This document shows, in pieces, positions 9,277 to 18,787 of a stretch of DNA of 64,000 nt (its first letter is position 1; the number at the start of each line of letters is the position of its first letter). This DNA comes from Chakrabartyella piscis (lineage in GTDB: Bacteria > Bacillota > Clostridia > Lachnospirales > Anaerotignaceae): positions 1,054,001-1,118,000 of the forward strand of contig CP092441.1 in assembly GCA_030067835.1 (NCBI GenBank), given 5' to 3'. The notes beneath the pieces were generated by a model that searched no databases, was not told where the DNA came from, and saw only the letters and a program-made list of their open reading frames with translations. A program made the translations under genes and the position numbers.

Positions 9277-9303
9277 CGGTGCCAAAACTGGCTCTGTTTT
9301 TTT
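9277..9303 (+). terminator. Terminator after lplA
   Basis: CGG-t-GCCA (9277-9284) pairs with TGGC-t-CTG (9289-9296) and runs into TTTTTTT. The stem is modest, with one mismatch. Confidence 0.6.
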
Positions 9304-9390
9304 GTAGATATTCATAATTGAAAGTGTGGATGCATTTTTGATAAAAATGGAAAATATAGTAAAAACATATGATTATAGATAGGGATGCAG

Positions 9391-9419
9391 TTGCATAATA
9401 TGAAAGAATATGTTATAAT
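9391..9419 (+). promoter_or_regulatory. Sigma-70-type promoter of the IclR gene
   Basis: TTGCAT (9391-9396), a 17-base spacer and TATAAT (9414-9419), 68 bases before the start of the IclR regulator. Confidence 0.75.
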
Positions 9420-9486
9420 TGTATCGTTTAATTGATATATTGAGAGAAACTTCGTGAAATTGTATACTAGAGAAAGGATTTGTGCT

Positions 9487-10278
9487 ATGACTTCTTTAAA
9501 TAATGGAAATCAAAAAGATTCTAATCCGAAAAGTGTTAGTAAAACACTAACCATTCTATCCACCTTCAATGAAGTAACACCAATGCAACGTACTTCGGAT
9601 ATTGCAACGAAATTGAACATGAATATTAGCACAGTATCCAGACATTTGAACACATTGTTGGATATGGGATTTTTGGAACGTGATGATGCAACAGGTGTTT
9701 ATTTCTTAGGTATGGAAGTGGTATCTCTAGCAGGGGCTGCATTGCAAAATAATGATGTGTATCGTCATACGTATCCTGAATTACAACAACTTTCCACTAA
9801 ATTTAATGTACATAGCCATATGAGTGTGCCACGTAACAAAGAAATTGTCCATTTGTTGAGTGCAAGCTATGAAAGTAGTATGGAATTTTTGATTCCTATG
9901 GGACACTGCAACCCTATGTTTTGTTCTGCAATGGGACGTGCAATGCTTGCCTATATGCCAGCCAACAAACGACACGAAATTTTACAAGGGGAATTGACTC
10001 CATGTACACCAAAAACTAAGATAGATCCAGCAGAAATTGAACAAGAGCTTATGAAAGTCAGAAAAAAAGGATATTGCATTATGATTGATGAGCTGATTGA
10101 AAATAGAGGTTCTTTGGCAGCTCCTATTTTTGATCGAAATCGCAATCCAATTGCATCTGTTAGTGTATCAGAAAATGCTGAGAAAATGAGTCAACCACAA
10201 CGCCAGCGTGAAATGGCAAGTGTGATTGTAAGTGTTGCCAGCAAAATTTCAGGCAAACTTGGATATTACCCCAAATAA
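9487..10278 (+). CDS. IclR-family transcriptional regulator
   Basis: A 263-residue regulator with an N-terminal winged helix-turn-helix (about residues 15-80, TSDIATKLNMNISTVSRHLNTL) and an IclR effector domain (GRAMLAYMP, then IDELIENRGSLAAPIFD). I chose ATG 9487, preceded by AGAAAGGA, over an upstream in-frame ATG at 9454. It has its own promoter and sits between the dehydrogenase operon and a DASS permease gene, so either or both could be targets. The effector is unknown. Confidence 0.88.
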   Translation: MTSLNNGNQKDSNPKSVSKTLTILSTFNEVTPMQRTSDIATKLNMNISTVSRHLNTLLDMGFLERDDATGVYFLGMEVVSLAGAALQNNDVYRHTYPELQQLSTKFNVHSHMSVPRNKEIVHLLSASYESSMEFLIPMGHCNPMFCSAMGRAMLAYMPANKRHEILQGELTPCTPKTKIDPAEIEQELMKVRKKGYCIMIDELIENRGSLAAPIFDRNRNPIASVSVSENAEKMSQPQRQREMASVIVSVASKISGKLGYYPK

Positions 10279-10332
10279 AAGCATTGAGATGCATAAATTT
10301 TAACAATATACATAAATACACATATAAAATAC

Positions 10333-10379
10333 AAAAGCGTTTTGATTCTTAAGCAATATAGGAATGAAAACGCTTTTTT
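10333..10379 (+). terminator. Terminator after the IclR gene
   Basis: AAAAGCGTTTT (10333-10343) pairs with the GAAAACGCTTTT region ending near 10376, with a T run. Confidence 0.8.
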
Positions 10380-10791
10380 GAATGGAATTTTGCAGAAAAA
10401 ATAGAAATTGAACAGAAAATCAATGTGGAAATGTTGCATGGACTACCATTGGTATCAAGGATTTCAACTGGCTTTTGCACATAATATATAAAGTTGCACA
10501 GACATATTTTAAAAAATAAAAAGTATATTACAATTTCGATAGCGATTTACAGTGTAATGCAAAGGGGGATGCGTTTTGGTATACATATTACACAAGTGAA
10601 TTTGTGTTGCAGTATATGAAAAATAATGGTGGTATATGAGAGTCAAAATATAAAATTGATAATATAATTCAATATATGAGAAAAATAGATTTATCTATTC
10701 TGTAGGTTTCAAGAAGTGAGGTATAATCTACATCATAAAGATATAAATATTTTTTGTATAAATGATGGTACTGGAATAGAGGGGGATATCT
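10380..10791. other. Intergenic region upstream of the DASS permease
   Basis: AT-rich with no supported gene. A clear -10 TATAAT lies at 10722-10727 with only a weak -35 (TTCTGT region near 10698), which would suit an activator-dependent promoter. An IclR binding site is plausible here, but I see no obvious palindrome. Confidence 0.4.
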
Positions 10792-12216
10792 ATGGATAAG
10801 AAAAAACGCTATTTTTACATTGTGATGGGACCGGTTTTATTGTGTATGACGGTATTGTTGTTTTCAGATGTTTTGACAGTTTCAGGAGCACAAGCAATAG
10901 GGGTTTGTCTGTGGATGATTTTTTGGTGGGGTACCAGACCCGTTGAAATTTATATCACCACAATGGTTCCTGTTGTTGCCAATGCACTGTTATCCATAGT
11001 GCCTATGAGCGATGTGGTTTCACAATATTCTTGTGAAAGTGTCATTTTACTGTTTGGTTCAGGGTTGCTGACGTTACCTTGGGCAGGAATTGGATTGGAT
11101 CGGAGAATTTCTTTAAAAGCGTTGGCACTCATTGGTCCTTCTATGAAATCACAAATTACAGTGTGGTTACTTGCAAGTATTGTTCTTTCCAATATGATGC
11201 CAAATCTGGCAGTTTGTGCTATGTTGACACCCATTGCAGTTTCTATGTTGCATATTGCAGGGTATAAAGACATCAAAACTGCAGAACCAGCAGTTCCCAT
11301 TTTGCTTGCCATTGGTTGGGGTGTTACCCTAGGTGGCGCAGGTTCTCCACTAGGAGGTGGAATGAATATTTCTGCAATTTCCTACTTGGAAGCATATACA
11401 GGTCAAGAGTTTATGTACATTGATTGGGTGGTACGTTTGCTTCCCTATTTGGTGATTGCAACAGTGGTTTTGTTGGTGGGAATGATGATGATTCCATTAA
11501 AAGTCAATAGAATAGAAGGAACCAAAGAATTTTTCAAGGATGCCTATAAAGAATTGGGACCTATGAAACAAGCTGAAAAAGTTTGCTTGACCATGTTTCT
11601 TTTGGCAACCATAGGAGCTTTTACAAGACCATTGTTTGTGGATTTGTTACCAGGCTTAACACCAGCGTATATCTTTTTGATATTGGGCTTTTTGAATTTC
11701 TTTATTACAGCATCTACGAAAAATGTGTTGCTGAATTGGGATTCTGCACAAGCAGGTACCCATTGGGGTATTATGATTTTGATTGGAGGTAGTTTGGCTC
11801 TGGGACAACTCATCAACGGTTCGGGTGCTGGTGCCCATCTTGTGGCTATGATTTCCAGATTTTCATTCCACAATGACCTTGCAGTGGTGGCGATGGTTGT
11901 CATTTTCACCCGTTTGATTACAGAAATCACCAATGGTACTACAGCATCGGCAATATGTTGTCCTTTTGTGTTTGGTTTTGCTGCGGAAATGGGAATCAAT
12001 CCAATTCCACTGTGGTTTATTACAACAATGGCATTCAACGCAGAATTTGTATTGCCTTTGAGTGCTCGGGCAATTCCTGTTTCTTATGGTTTGGATACAG
12101 AAAAAATGATGAAATATGGCATACCGATGACTTTAATCAATGTTGTTTTGGTCATTGCTTTTGGATATTTGGCATTGGAGTATTGGCCTGCATTTGGGGT
12201 ACTTTCATTGAGCTAA
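10792..12216 (+). CDS. DASS/SLC13-type anion:sodium symporter family permease
   Basis: A 474-residue polytopic membrane protein. The layout of about 11-12 hydrophobic segments, the SNMMPNLAVCAMLTPIA motif near residues 130-147 and the C-terminal half with NGTTASAICCPFVFG fit the divalent anion:Na+ symporter superfamily (di/tricarboxylates, sulfate, sulfonates). GGGGGATATCT precedes the start. It follows the IclR regulator and may import a carboxylate or other anion feeding the dehydrogenase pathway; the link is by position only. Confidence 0.78.
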   Translation: MDKKKRYFYIVMGPVLLCMTVLLFSDVLTVSGAQAIGVCLWMIFWWGTRPVEIYITTMVPVVANALLSIVPMSDVVSQYSCESVILLFGSGLLTLPWAGIGLDRRISLKALALIGPSMKSQITVWLLASIVLSNMMPNLAVCAMLTPIAVSMLHIAGYKDIKTAEPAVPILLAIGWGVTLGGAGSPLGGGMNISAISYLEAYTGQEFMYIDWVVRLLPYLVIATVVLLVGMMMIPLKVNRIEGTKEFFKDAYKELGPMKQAEKVCLTMFLLATIGAFTRPLFVDLLPGLTPAYIFLILGFLNFFITASTKNVLLNWDSAQAGTHWGIMILIGGSLALGQLINGSGAGAHLVAMISRFSFHNDLAVVAMVVIFTRLITEITNGTTASAICCPFVFGFAAEMGINPIPLWFITTMAFNAEFVLPLSARAIPVSYGLDTEKMMKYGIPMTLINVVLVIAFGYLALEYWPAFGVLSLS

Positions 12217-12224
12217 AAACTGTA

Positions 12225-12261
12225 GAACCTGTTTCCTTCGATGATGGAAATGGGTTCTTTT
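12225..12261 (+). terminator. Terminator after the DASS permease
   Basis: GAACCTGTTTCC (12225-12236) pairs with GGAAATGGGTTC (12246-12257), followed by TTTT. Confidence 0.75.
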
Positions 12262-12289
12262 ATAGACTGTTTGCGTCATATAACGAAGT

Positions 12290-12322
12290 ATACTCTTACC
12301 TTTATGGTAGGAGTATTTTTTT
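12290..12322 (+). terminator. Second terminator in the same gap
   Basis: ATACTCTTACC (12290-12300) pairs with GGTAGGAGTAT (12306-12316) and is followed by TTTTTTT. Together with the stop at 12225 it isolates the surface-protein gene. Confidence 0.85.
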
Positions 12323-12392
12323 ACTCGAAATTAAATGTATACAAAAACCAATTATTTCCATGTAAAAAATACGTAAAAATGTGACGAAACTG

Positions 12393-12421
12393 TTGATTTT
12401 TATGATAAATGGTGATATTAT
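12393..12421 (+). promoter_or_regulatory. Promoter of the SLH surface protein, with overlapping inverted repeat
   Basis: TTGATT (12393-12398), a 17-base spacer and TATTAT (12416-12421). The inverted repeat TGATATTA (12413-12420)/TAATATCA (12431-12438) overlaps the -10 box and could be an operator. Confidence 0.6.
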
Positions 12422-12503
12422 ATGTTATGTTAATATCATAGTAATTCCATAAGAATACAGTGATATATTGCAAAAAGATAGCGGAGTTAGAAAGGAGAAG
12501 AAT

Positions 12504-15500
12504 ATGAAAAGAAATTGGGGAAAGTCTATGCAAAGAACAGTGTCCAGTATGTTGGCACTAACAATGGTGTTGGCAACTGTACCGACTACTGTATTTGCGA
12601 CAGAGGATACAACTGATTTTGAAGAAGTTGTGGAAGAATTTGTAATGGAAGGTGAAACTACAGATGAAATCATTGCGGACACAGAAGAAGTTGTAGTAGA
12701 AGGGGTTACAGAAGAGCTAATTGAGGATAATTTGTCTATTCAAGAAGAATCAGAAGAAGAATTGGAAGAAGATCAAGAAGATACTGTAATCGATGAAGAA
12801 GTTGTAGAAGAAGTAGCAGAAGTTTTTGAAGTTGCAACATTTACAATTCTTTCAGGTGATACTGTTACATCTGAAGCAGAATGGTTATCTTTCTTGGAAA
12901 CAGCAGTTGATGGCGATTCTGTAACCATCAGCTACTCCAAAACAGCAGTGGATTTTGCAACAGGTTTGGATATTGACATTACCATTGCAACCACTAATGC
13001 AAATAGCACATATCTAACAGCTGGCGATATCACAGTGGATTTGACCAGTGCAAATGCCATCAAATCTCTTACAGCAGGTGGTGATGTGGTTGTTGGTGAT
13101 TTGTCTGGCAAAAATATCACTGGTACCATTATGGCAGGTGGCAATGTATCCATTGCAGAAACTGGTTCTGTGGGTACCATTGCAAATATTAATGCAAAAG
13201 GTGGTGTAACAGTTGGTAAATCTGGCAACATTGCAAACATTACAGCTGGCGACGATGTGGAAGTTACAACTTCTATGAGCATTCTCAATGGTGTATGGGA
13301 TGTAGATGGAGATGTAACCATTGCAAGTATGACCAGCATGAACAGTGCAAACTATGCAATCGAAGCAACAGGTGATGTTGTCATTACAAAAGCAGCTGGT
13401 ACCATTTCTGGTAGCATCACAGCAAATAATATTTCCGTTTTGGAAAATAACAACAATGTTACAGGTGCATTGACTACAACAGGTGATGTTGTTTTGGACA
13501 ATTTGTCTGGCAAAAATGTAACTGGAACTGTTACAGCAGGTGGAAATGTGACCATTGCAGAAACTGGTTCTGTGGGTAATATTACAAAGGTTGAAGCAGA
13601 TGGCAACATCACTTTGGGTGCAAATGTGTCCTTGAGTGGTACTGTTACAGCAGGTGGCGATGTAACCATCAACAAAGTATTGGGTAGCAATGCAGTGGTC
13701 AATGCAACCAATGTTACTTACACATCTGAGTCCACAAATACATCTGGTGCAGGTACCATCAATGCAACAGGTGATGTTGCAATCAGTGGTGGCAAAATGG
13801 TGAAAACAATCAACTTGACTGGTGATGCTAGTTTGAACTTGGCTGCTGATAGTAGTATCACTGCTGGTTTGAATATGACAGCAGATAGCGGAAATACACC
13901 TAGTGCAACTGTTTCTGGTGTGGCAACTGGTGTTTCTGGTGCTGGTTCTGTAATCATCAAAGAAGGTGGTTTTGTATATCACACAAGTAGCATGAGTGGA
14001 GAAACAGATTTGGATATCACTGTAGCGGATATGATTGGTGATGGTACAGAAGCATCTCCTTATGAAATTGATGCACTTTACAAATTGGATGCAATTCGTC
14101 ACGATTTGGATGCACATTATATTTTGACAGGTGATATTGATGCAACAGTAGGTGCTCCAGCAGTCACATCCAATAGCAATCTTCCGGATGGTGCAACACG
14201 CAACTTGTATTCTTGGAAACGTGTTTACGATACCTTCACAGGTACCATCGATGGAAATGATGCAACCATCAGCAATTTGATTATTCCAGTATATGGTTTG
14301 TTTGATTCTATGAGTGGTGTAACCATTGAAAACTTGCAATTTGAAAATGTATTGGTTAACGGTACAAGCAATATCCATTCTTTGTTTGGTTTTGTAGAAA
14401 CATATGATGGTGTAGACTCTACAATCAGCAACATTTCCATTGATAACTATCGCAATCGTGGCAATGACCATGCTGCTGGTATTGTTGGTGTGAAAACTGA
14501 TGAAAATTCTGGCACTTTGTATTTGGATAACATTCATATGTCCAATGCTTATGTCTATGGATATGATGGAACAGCACTTTTGGCAGCTGGTTGGGCATAT
14601 ATGACAGTTGAAGCAAGCAATTGTACATTTGACAACATTACAATGCCAATTGCAGAATTGAGTGAAGAAAATTGGGGTAACTTCAACTATGATGATTCCA
14701 ATTCACACAGTGCATCTTTGCTTTTTATGCACAAAGGAAACCCGGAATACAGCAATCAACAAAACTTGACTGTAGATGATGCAACAGTAACAGCACTTTT
14801 GGCAGCATTTGCAGAACAAACAATTTCTGCTGTAATCTATGACATTCGTGTGAAATTTGCAAACAAAGAAACTTTGACAGCAGATGAATATGCAGCTATG
14901 GAAGCATTTGTAGTAGAATACGAAACATCTTTGAACCCTGTGTATGTAGCAGTAATTGCAGCTTTCGAAAACATGACAACTGATGTTTTGTGGTATGTAA
15001 CATTGGATGCAAATGGTGGTACTGCTACAGCTGGTCTTTATGTTACAAAAGGCGAAGCAGTTGGCACACTTCCAACACCAGTGAAATCTGGTTCTGTATT
15101 CCAAGGTTGGTATGTTGGTGATGTGGCAGTTACAAGTGGAGATGTATTCACAGAAGACACAACATTGACAGCATCTTGGAGATCCTTCTCTGCAGGTGGT
15201 TCCTCCAGTGGTGGTGGTTCTTCCAGTAACTCCAGTAGCTCCACAGAAACAACTACAGATACTACAACAGATACAACAACAGATAGCACAACAGGAACAG
15301 AAGAAACAACAACTGTGGAAACCAGCACAACTGTAACAGAAAATGCTGGCGTTACCACAACAGAAACAGTAACAACAGAAACAACAGAATCTGGTAAAGT
15401 AACAGAAACAGTATCTTATGCAATTGCAGATACAGAAAATGAAGTGGAAATCAGTGCAACCATCACAACATCTGAAGAAACAACAGCAGGTGAATTGGTG

Positions 15501-16520
15501 GCAACCGCAACAAATGAAGATGCAACTTCTGTAACATTGTCCATGGATATCGTTTCCCAAGTGGCAAGCCAAGATGAAAGCACAATTACAGTGGAAACAT
15601 CTGAAATTACAGTTTCCTTCAACAATGAAGCGGTAACAGAAATCAGCAATGCAGTTGCAAATGACACAGAAGCTATGACTCTTGTTGCAGAAAAAGTGGA
15701 AATTGAAACACTTCCAGAAAGCGTACAAGCAGAATTGGCAGATGCTTTGGTGGTCAACTTGGCAGTATATGTTGGCGAAAACAAAGTTTCAAACTTTGGT
15801 GATGGTACAGCAACCATTACAGTTCCTTATACAAAAGTTGACGATAGCAAAGAAGTGGTTGTATACTATGTTTCTGATGATGGTGAAATGACACGTTTGA
15901 CAGGTGTGACATATGATGCAACAAATGGTACTGTTACATTTACAACAAACCATTTCTCCTACTATGCAGCATCTGAAATGGAATTTGCTTTCACAGATGT
16001 AACAGTAAACGATGATTGTTTCGATGGCGTTTTGTATGTATACGAAAGTGGCATTATGGCAGGTATTTCTGATACAGAATTTGGTCCTGATATGTCCATT
16101 ACACGTGGTATGATTGCAGCAATCTTGTATCGTTTGCATGGTAGCGAACCGGTGGATGCAGATATGCCATTTATTGACGTTGCAGCTGACCAATACTACT
16201 TGGAAGCAGTACGTTGGGCAAAAGCAGAAGGTGTTGTTGCTGGTATCAGTGATACAGAATTCGCACCAAACACAGCAATTACAACAGAACAATTTGCAGC
16301 ATTCTTGTATCGTTATGCAACCTTCTTGGGTATGAATATGACCACAACAGGTGATTTGTCTGATTATGCAGGTGCATCTGATGTTACAGCATATGCATAT
16401 ACAGCAATGGTTTGGGCTGTTGAAAATGGTATCATCACAGGCGAAACTTTGGAACCAACAAAAGAAGCACTTCGTGGCGATGTAGCAACATCTCTTATGA
16501 ACTTTATGGAAATGATGTAA
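12504..16520 (+). CDS. Large SLH-anchored surface protein with beta-helix-like repeats
   Basis: 1338 residues. A signal peptide (Lys/Arg, then a hydrophobic stretch, probable cut after VFA near residue 32) shows secretion. A Glu-rich segment (about 33-110) follows, then Gly/Ala/Val/Thr repeats (about 170-470) including two diverged copies of an LSGKN-TGT-AGGNV-IAETGSVG unit; this composition suggests a beta-solenoid adhesin. An InlB-type Listeria-Bacteroides repeat (LDANGGTATAG...FQGWYV...TLTASW) is at about 830-893, then a Ser/Gly/Thr-rich linker. The C terminus (about 1161-1338) carries three SLH domains that tether it to the wall. AAAGGAG precedes the chosen ATG. Function is unknown; adhesin or S-layer-associated protein is inference. 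Confidence 0.85.
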   Translation: MKRNWGKSMQRTVSSMLALTMVLATVPTTVFATEDTTDFEEVVEEFVMEGETTDEIIADTEEVVVEGVTEELIEDNLSIQEESEEELEEDQEDTVIDEEVVEEVAEVFEVATFTILSGDTVTSEAEWLSFLETAVDGDSVTISYSKTAVDFATGLDIDITIATTNANSTYLTAGDITVDLTSANAIKSLTAGGDVVVGDLSGKNITGTIMAGGNVSIAETGSVGTIANINAKGGVTVGKSGNIANITAGDDVEVTTSMSILNGVWDVDGDVTIASMTSMNSANYAIEATGDVVITKAAGTISGSITANNISVLENNNNVTGALTTTGDVVLDNLSGKNVTGTVTAGGNVTIAETGSVGNITKVEADGNITLGANVSLSGTVTAGGDVTINKVLGSNAVVNATNVTYTSESTNTSGAGTINATGDVAISGGKMVKTINLTGDASLNLAADSSITAGLNMTADSGNTPSATVSGVATGVSGAGSVIIKEGGFVYHTSSMSGETDLDITVADMIGDGTEASPYEIDALYKLDAIRHDLDAHYILTGDIDATVGAPAVTSNSNLPDGATRNLYSWKRVYDTFTGTIDGNDATISNLIIPVYGLFDSMSGVTIENLQFENVLVNGTSNIHSLFGFVETYDGVDSTISNISIDNYRNRGNDHAAGIVGVKTDENSGTLYLDNIHMSNAYVYGYDGTALLAAGWAYMTVEASNCTFDNITMPIAELSEENWGNFNYDDSNSHSASLLFMHKGNPEYSNQQNLTVDDATVTALLAAFAEQTISAVIYDIRVKFANKETLTADEYAAMEAFVVEYETSLNPVYVAVIAAFENMTTDVLWYVTLDANGGTATAGLYVTKGEAVGTLPTPVKSGSVFQGWYVGDVAVTSGDVFTEDTTLTASWRSFSAGGSSSGGGSSSNSSSSTETTTDTTTDTTTDSTTGTEETTTVETSTTVTENAGVTTTETVTTETTESGKVTETVSYAIADTENEVEISATITTSEETTAGELVATATNEDATSVTLSMDIVSQVASQDESTITVETSEITVSFNNEAVTEISNAVANDTEAMTLVAEKVEIETLPESVQAELADALVVNLAVYVGENKVSNFGDGTATITVPYTKVDDSKEVVVYYVSDDGEMTRLTGVTYDATNGTVTFTTNHFSYYAASEMEFAFTDVTVNDDCFDGVLYVYESGIMAGISDTEFGPDMSITRGMIAAILYRLHGSEPVDADMPFIDVAADQYYLEAVRWAKAEGVVAGISDTEFAPNTAITTEQFAAFLYRYATFLGMNMTTTGDLSDYAGASDVTAYAYTAMVWAVENGIITGETLEPTKEALRGDVATSLMNFMEMM

Positions 16521-16533
16521 TTCGTATTCCTAT

Positions 16534-16566
16534 TGTCATTCAGGGGAATGAAGTGACGAAGAATCT
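16534..16566. repeat. Dispersed repeat, TGTCATTC...GACGAAGAATCT family
   Basis: Begins TGTCATTCAGGGGAATGAAG and ends GTGACGAAGAATCT. A close relative lies at 31298-31330; a related unit is at 50016-50043. Confidence 0.6.
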
Positions 16567-16585
16567 TAAATCTACAAAAATTGGA

Positions 16586-16612
16586 GCAACCTCGATTTGG
16601 GGTTGCTTTTTT
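16586..16612 (+). terminator. Terminator after the SLH protein
   Basis: GCAACC (16586-16591) pairs with GGTTGC (16601-16606), with inner C/G pairs, followed by TTTTTT. Confidence 0.85.
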
Positions 16613-16668
16613 GATGCCTGCAATTCGTTTGTTAAATTAAATTTACAACATCTGTCAAAATTTTACAT

Positions 16669-16682
16669 ACATTTTAAAATGT
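16669..16682. promoter_or_regulatory. Perfect palindrome upstream of the ABC-import operon
   Basis: ACATTTTAAAATGT is a perfect 14-bp palindrome 58 bases before the operon's first start codon. The TAAAAT inside it could be a -10 box (TGTCAA at 16653 as a weak -35), so a bound repressor would occlude the promoter. Confidence 0.4.
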
Positions 16683-16739
16683 GGAGCATATGTATTTTAC
16701 AATGCACTGTTAGAATGATTTGAGAAATGAGGGATATGA

Positions 16740-17531
16740 ATGATGAAAAAAGATATGTATTTTTCTTCTACATTGCTATGGGGTTGTAGCTTAGAAGAAT
16801 TGTTTGCAACATGGAAACAATATGGGATTCAAAATGTAGAGCTTTGGGCAGAACAAATGGCACAATTCGATTTGGACTTGAAAACATATCGAACATATGC
16901 AAAAGCACAGGGCATTACAACAGTGGTACATAGCAAAAGTTGGGATTTGAACTTTGCTTCTTTAAATGAAGGGATTCGCAAATCTTCCATAAAAGAAGTG
17001 AAAAAAAGCATTGATTTGGCTGCTTTGATTGGTGCAAAGGAAATTACAGTACATCCACCAAGACAAACAGTCAACAACCTAGATCCCAATATATACCAAT
17101 ACGCATATGAAGGCATCAAAGAGTTGCACCTATATGCAAGAGAACGTGGCATTGTACTTTCTTTGGAAATTATGGAAAAGATTCCAAAAGAAATCATCAC
17201 ATCTGATGTGGAATTGCAACAAGTGGTTGGTGATTTGTATGAGGAATTGGAATATACACTAGACACTGCACATTGTACCGATGAAGCTGAAATATTTGCT
17301 TATTTGGAAAACATCCAGAACATTTCCAAAATTCACATCAGCAATAAAATAGGAACCAAATTGCATACACCATTGTTTGATGGTGATTATGATTTCAAAA
17401 CATTGATACCGAAACTATTGTCTTATGACATTCCACTGAGTGTGGAAGGGTTGGACACAGGTTTGGAATATACATTACTCAAAGAAACTATAGAATTTAT
17501 TGAAAAATTGGAGGAAGAAACACTATGCTAA
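16740..17531 (+). CDS. Xylose-isomerase-like TIM-barrel protein (sugar phosphate isomerase/epimerase family)
   Basis: This 263-residue protein fits the AP-endonuclease-2/xylose-isomerase-like TIM-barrel fold: N-terminal WGCSLEEL...QYGIQNVELWAE, a central IGAKEITVHPP strand, the SLEIME strand and ELEYTLDTAHC with probable metal ligands, and KIHISN. GAGGG precedes ATG 16740; the next codon is also ATG. Its stop overlaps the start of the solute-binding protein gene, so it heads the transport operon. It probably isomerises or epimerises the imported sugar or sugar phosphate. Confidence 0.78.
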   Translation: MMKKDMYFSSTLLWGCSLEELFATWKQYGIQNVELWAEQMAQFDLDLKTYRTYAKAQGITTVVHSKSWDLNFASLNEGIRKSSIKEVKKSIDLAALIGAKEITVHPPRQTVNNLDPNIYQYAYEGIKELHLYARERGIVLSLEIMEKIPKEIITSDVELQQVVGDLYEELEYTLDTAHCTDEAEIFAYLENIQNISKIHISNKIGTKLHTPLFDGDYDFKTLIPKLLSYDIPLSVEGLDTGLEYTLLKETIEFIEKLEEETLC

Positions 17532-18745
17532 GTCAAAACTACACAACTCTCTATCACAACCTTTGCGGTCTATTTTCTCGTCATCTCCACCAAAAATACT
17601 CAATGATATTTCCGATATCATCTCCGTTTTTTGGCAGCAATGACAAAAAAATACCTACACAAACTTTGCAATTACAGTTGCATAGTGTTGCCTTGAAGAA
17701 AATGGTACCAATGGCGTTGGCAGCAACTATGATGTTTTCCGCAGTTGGTTGTGGGTCTAGTGAAGCAGCAGCACCAGCAGCAACAACAGCAGAAGCAACA
17801 GAAGTTGTAGAAGAAGTATCCTACAAAGGTGCAGTGACATTGTACACATCTCAACCAGAAGCAGATGCACAAGCATTGATTGCAGCTTTTAATGAATTGT
17901 ACCCAGATGTTACAGTGAATGTATTCAGAAGTGGTACAGAAGAAGTGGTCAGCAAAATTTTGGCAGAAAAACAAGTGAATAGTGTACAAGCAGATATCGT
18001 TTTGGTTTCTGATGATGCTACATTTGAAACATTGAAAGCAGAAGACTTGTTGATGAGCTATGCATCCCCTGAATTGGATGGCATTGACCCAACATACTAC
18101 GATGTAGACAACACATATACAGGTACAAAAATCGTTTCTACAGGTATCATGGTGAATACAGATGTCATCAACTTGGATGAAGTGGAAATTACATGCTTGG
18201 CAGACTTGACAAAACCAGAATTGGCAAATGAAGTGATTATGCCAAGTCCATTGTACTCTGGCGCAGCAGCATACAACTTGGGTGTATTGCTTAGAACAGA
18301 TGGTTTTGGTTGGGACTACTTCAATGCATTGAAAGACAATGGCATTACAGTTGGTCAAGGAAATGGTACAGTACAAACTGCTGTTTTGAGCGGTGAAAAA
18401 GGTGCTGGTATCATCATTGAATATATGGCAATTCGTGAACAACTCAAAGGTGCACCAGTGGAATTCATTTACCCAACAGAAGGTTCCTTGAGTGTAACAG
18501 AACCAATTGCAATCGTAAATGGTACACAAAATGAAGAATTGGCTAAATTGTTTGTAGATTTCATTTTGTCTGATTTTGGTCAAGAAGTGACAGCAGAAAT
18601 TGGTTATACACCAATTAGACAAGGTGTTGCAGCTCCAGAAGGTTTCAAAACAGCTGATGAACTTGAAAATTTGACATACGATACAGCAACATTGGTGGAA
18701 ACTAGAGAAGCGGATAAAGAAGAATTTGCAAAAATCTTCGGTTAA
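17525..18745 (+). CDS. ABC transporter solute-binding lipoprotein (AfuA/FbpA-like) with MITE-derived N terminus
   Basis: 406 residues. Residues from about 95 onward (YKGAVTLYTSQPEADAQALIAAFNELYPDVTVNVFRSGTEEVVSKI) match type-6 periplasmic binding proteins of the iron(III)/phosphonate/hexose-phosphate group. A lipobox FSAVGC lies near residue 78, but it is preceded by about 57 residues encoded by the dispersed element at 17531-17692. GGAGGAAG at 17510 fixes the start at 17525, seven bases inside the previous gene. The original signal peptide probably began at ALKKMVPMALAA. Either this long n-region still works or translation restarts internally (TTG 17693 or ATG 17702), with no ribosome site seen. 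Confidence 0.8.
   Translation: MLSQNYTTLYHNLCGLFSRHLHQKYSMIFPISSPFFGSNDKKIPTQTLQLQLHSVALKKMVPMALAATMMFSAVGCGSSEAAAPAATTAEATEVVEEVSYKGAVTLYTSQPEADAQALIAAFNELYPDVTVNVFRSGTEEVVSKILAEKQVNSVQADIVLVSDDATFETLKAEDLLMSYASPELDGIDPTYYDVDNTYTGTKIVSTGIMVNTDVINLDEVEITCLADLTKPELANEVIMPSPLYSGAAAYNLGVLLRTDGFGWDYFNALKDNGITVGQGNGTVQTAVLSGEKGAGIIIEYMAIREQLKGAPVEFIYPTEGSLSVTEPIAIVNGTQNEELAKLFVDFILSDFGQEVTAEIGYTPIRQGVAAPEGFKTADELENLTYDTATLVETREADKEEFAKIFG
17531..17692 (+). repeat. MITE-like coding repeat, copy A
   Basis: About 162 bp with strong similarity to 18811-18973 and 50153-50313, including the shared core GATATTTCCGATATC. It ends GTGTTGCC, the inverse of the GGCAACAC start seen in the third copy. It sits directly after the start codon of the binding-protein gene and is translated in frame. 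Confidence 0.85.
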
Positions 18746-18787
18746 TTATTACGATAATCGTTACGAACAGGAATGGGTCAGAATAAT

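Noticed and set aside
13014..14537. 507-codon minus-strand open frame inside the surface-protein gene
   Set aside because: It reflects the repetitive Thr/Ala/Gly codons of the plus-strand gene and encodes a Cys/Ile-rich product without start signals.
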